DNA of 34,142 bases from a virus. The notes under the pieces are model-generated. The model saw only the letters and a program-made list of their open reading frames with translations. It searched no databases and was not told the origin of the DNA. The stretch lies in the IMG/VR virus record IMGVR_UViG_3300031885_000069, positions 1 to 34,142 of that record. The stretch is one strand, 5' to 3'. The translations under genes were made by a program, and so were the position numbers. Below are positions 32,538 through 34,142 of this stretch, one piece after another (positions within the stretch are counted from its first letter, which is position 1; every line of letters starts with the position of its first letter).

Positions 32538-33928
32538 ACCGGTCCCGTCTTATTTATTAGGAACCCATTCTTTAGATAATCATTAATATTTGTTCTTACA
32601 CCTTCTATAACTGCGATCTGGCCAACATCCGTCAGGGTGCTGACAAAATCATCAATCAGCTGATTGAGCCCCGTTGAAGACTGCCGCGCAACTGAATTTA
32701 CATCCAACAGCACCAAAAAGAACTGAAATGCATCTAATCTTTGTAAAGTTGTGGCAGTAAATGGATTAGTCCAAGCATCAATATTTACATTTGGTTCAGT
32801 CTGAATCACATTGCCCTGTTGATCTACCTTCACACTCGACACAGGGAAAAATGCTGTATCATCTGCCTGCACGATATTCCCGTCTGGAAATACTACTGTA
32901 TCATCCTCTGTAATCGTTGTCCCGTCGGTAAACCTGTATCTGAAACCGATTCCAGGTGAACCGCTTTTGAATGCTGACTTCTTGTTGTTTCGAAGTATGT
33001 GGGCTCGCTCCCTATAAAGTGCAGCAGCGTGTACCAACGCCTCTCTTAGTGAAGACCCAGTATTAATCTGTACTTGGGCCTCCTCAATCGTAACGCCACA
33101 ATTCACCGTGAGAATCTGGTGCCAATCATCAGTTAGTACAAACTGACTTAATCCTATATCCCACTCCAGAGCATCTATTAGAACAAGTTGTGGACAAGTG
33201 CGAATCTCGTCTACCCACTCTATCTTGTCACTTGCTCCCCCAGACGATATGGTATCAACACCCATAATTTGGAGGTTGATAGATTCTAGATTTTCGCCAA
33301 CTGGCAATCGATTATTCCAACCTGTTATAACTTCTACCGTAATTGGTTGAGAAAAGATCATCAACTCATCATTACCCTGTACATCAGTCTCTGTTTCACC
33401 ACCAACTGACACAGCTTTTACATGTACCCCGAAATCTACATACAACTCGTCTCTTAGTAAATGTTTGAACAAGATTGCTATTCTTTGCACCAGCTGCTCA
33501 CGGGCCATTGGATCCCAAGCGTGCACAATTAGTGTAACACTAGTATCGTACAAACCTGAGAATTCCTGCCACACTGGCATTAGGGTTCCTGTCTTGGGAT
33601 CTCTCACATAGTTGTATGTAAACTGATTCTGATTGAAAGATACAGGGACCAAATTGCTGCTGTTTATTCTTACCGTGACTGCTGGCAAGAATTCAACTTC
33701 ATAAGAAAATACATCGGTTATAACTATTCCTAAATTTGGATGATCAAAAGCTGGAAGAATGCCATCAGGTCCCTTAATATAAGTATAATCAGGGTCCCGA
33801 GAAAATACATCCCTTAGAACTTCAATAACCGTATCCTTGATATAGCTGATGTGGTCAATAGTCAGGATAGGAACCTTGATAGGTTCGTTCTCGATCCGCT
33901 CCTTGATTAAACGACCTTCTCTAGACAA
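32534..33928 (-). CDS. Neck / tail-terminator-like structural protein
   Basis: This is a 464-aa protein. The start is TTG at 33928, with AGGAG 6 bases upstream; no ATG lies nearby in frame. Residues about 25-215 ('HISYIKDTVIEVLRDVFSRD', 'GIVITDVFSYEVEFLPAVTV', 'DTSVTLIVHAWDPMAREQLV') have the alpha/beta arrangement expected of tail terminator or completion proteins that cap the tube at the neck, and the gene lies immediately upstream of the sheath. Residues 215-464 are extra: beta-rich segments with two similar 'DDT..FP' units near 340-365, then a helical C-terminus. The terminator call rests on position and general pattern; it may instead be another neck protein. Confidence 0.6.
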   Translation of the reverse strand: MSREGRLIKERIENEPIKVPILTIDHISYIKDTVIEVLRDVFSRDPDYTYIKGPDGILPAFDHPNLGIVITDVFSYEVEFLPAVTVRINSSNLVPVSFNQNQFTYNYVRDPKTGTLMPVWQEFSGLYDTSVTLIVHAWDPMAREQLVQRIAILFKHLLRDELYVDFGVHVKAVSVGGETETDVQGNDELMIFSQPITVEVITGWNNRLPVGENLESINLQIMGVDTISSGGASDKIEWVDEIRTCPQLVLIDALEWDIGLSQFVLTDDWHQILTVNCGVTIEEAQVQINTGSSLREALVHAAALYRERAHILRNNKKSAFKSGSPGIGFRYRFTDGTTITEDDTVVFPDGNIVQADDTAFFPVSSVKVDQQGNVIQTEPNVNIDAWTNPFTATTLQRLDAFQFFLVLLDVNSVARQSSTGLNQLIDDFVSTLTDVGQIAVIEGVRTNINDYLKNGFLINKTGPV

Positions 33929-34063
33929 TGACCACTCCTAAACATCAAGTACAAGTTAAGTTCGCAATAATGTACAAGTTAGCTTATCAATATAGGCTTT
34001 TGTAATCGATACATAAATGTGCATTTCACCAAAAAAATCAGTACCTATTTAACTCCAATAAAA
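33929..34063 (-). promoter_or_regulatory. Leader of the tail operon with a 10-base direct repeat
   Basis: This non-coding stretch of about 135 bases separates the upstream terminators from the first tail gene, so a promoter is expected here. I see no convincing consensus -35/-10 pair on the minus strand. The plus-strand sequence GTACAAGTTA occurs at 33949-33958 and 33972-33981, spaced 23 bases start to start (about two helical turns), which would suit an activator or repressor binding pair. The SD AGGAG lies at the 3' end of the leader. Confidence 0.35.
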
Positions 34064-34088
34064 AACCCAAGCTACATGAGCCTGGGTT
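34056..34088 (-). terminator. Rho-independent terminator
   Basis: Read on the minus strand, AACCCAGGCT pairs with AGCTTGGGTT (10 bp with one G-T wobble) around the loop CATGT (34088-34064), followed at once by a T-rich tail (34063 downward). It should end the transcript of a gene lying beyond the right edge. Confidence 0.82.
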
Positions 34089-34092
34089 AATG

Positions 34093-34116
34093 AAAATAGA
34101 AAACCCCCAACGAGGG
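34093..34116 (-). terminator. Second, weaker terminator-like hairpin in tandem
   Basis: On the minus strand CCCTC pairs with GGGGG (one T-G wobble) around the 3-base loop GTT (34116-34104), followed by TTTTCTATTTT. It is encountered just before the stronger hairpin at 34088, so the two form a tandem stop for upstream transcription. Confidence 0.5.
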
Positions 34117-34142
34117 CATTATGTTAGTATGGTCAGCCTGGC

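Noticed and set aside
33980-34060. Sigma-70-like promoter in the leader (TTGATA and nearby AT-rich boxes)
   Set aside because: No pair of boxes had acceptable sequence and 16-18 base spacing, so only a general leader region is annotated.
1-34142. Alternative genetic code as seen in some large phages
   Set aside because: TAA, TAG (tape measure and spike genes) and TGA (upstream chaperone and 448-aa genes) all occur as natural stops, and the large genes are uninterrupted.
1-34142. CRISPR arrays, tRNA genes, insertion sequences
   Set aside because: I saw no regularly spaced repeats, no cloverleaf-like segments and no transposase or terminal inverted repeats in the few non-coding gaps.

Overview
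The window is one strand-uniform block of virion genes from a contractile-tailed (myovirus-type) bacteriophage or a closely related prophage. All 17 complete genes and one partial gene lie on the minus strand, so transcription runs from high to low coordinates. Most neighbours are separated by 0 to 20 bases or overlap by a few bases, as in a single late-gene operon. By eye the DNA is moderately AT-rich. TAA, TAG and TGA are all used as stops, so nothing suggests a recoded genetic code. Nothing in the window identifies the host. The very large structural proteins (2107, 1865, 1195, 994, 836 and 805 aa) suggest a large-genome phage, but that is inference.

Layout in transcription order. At 34142-33929 there are two stacked hairpin terminators for whatever lies upstream, then a leader of about 135 bases. 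Next come a 464-aa neck or tail-terminator-like protein, the tail sheath (836 aa, with a carbohydrate-binding-like insertion) and the tail tube. An intergenic region with a strong imperfect hairpin follows. Then there is a tail assembly chaperone pair joined by a textbook -1 programmed frameshift site, and the tape measure protein. The baseplate follows: a tube-initiator or hub-adaptor-like protein, a giant coiled-coil-rich hub, the spike with OB fold and beta-helix, four proteins I cannot assign (202, 448, 413 and 384 aa), a gp25-like wedge protein and a giant gpJ-like wedge protein with a beta-helix insertion. Last are a 203-aa connector-like protein, a 161-aa fibre-like protein, a 1195-aa multidomain fibre or adhesin with a deacetylase-like barrel, and the start of one more gene running off the left edge.

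How they work together. The tape measure and chaperones set tail length while the tube polymerises from the initiator and hub, and the sheath assembles around the tube. The hub, spike, gp25-like and gpJ-like proteins form the injection machine and its wedges. The left-hand proteins and several domain insertions present carbohydrate-binding or carbohydrate-processing folds on the particle surface.

The most notable points are: the complete -1 frameshift signal (A AAA AAC, 7-nt spacer, 8-bp stem); surface domains inserted into the sheath, gpJ and fibre proteins; a deacetylase-like barrel that seems to interrupt a LamG-like domain and lacks canonical metal ligands; an unassigned four-gene block between spike and gp25; and a helix-turn-helix relic, resembling the tail of a homing endonuclease, just upstream of the sheath gene.
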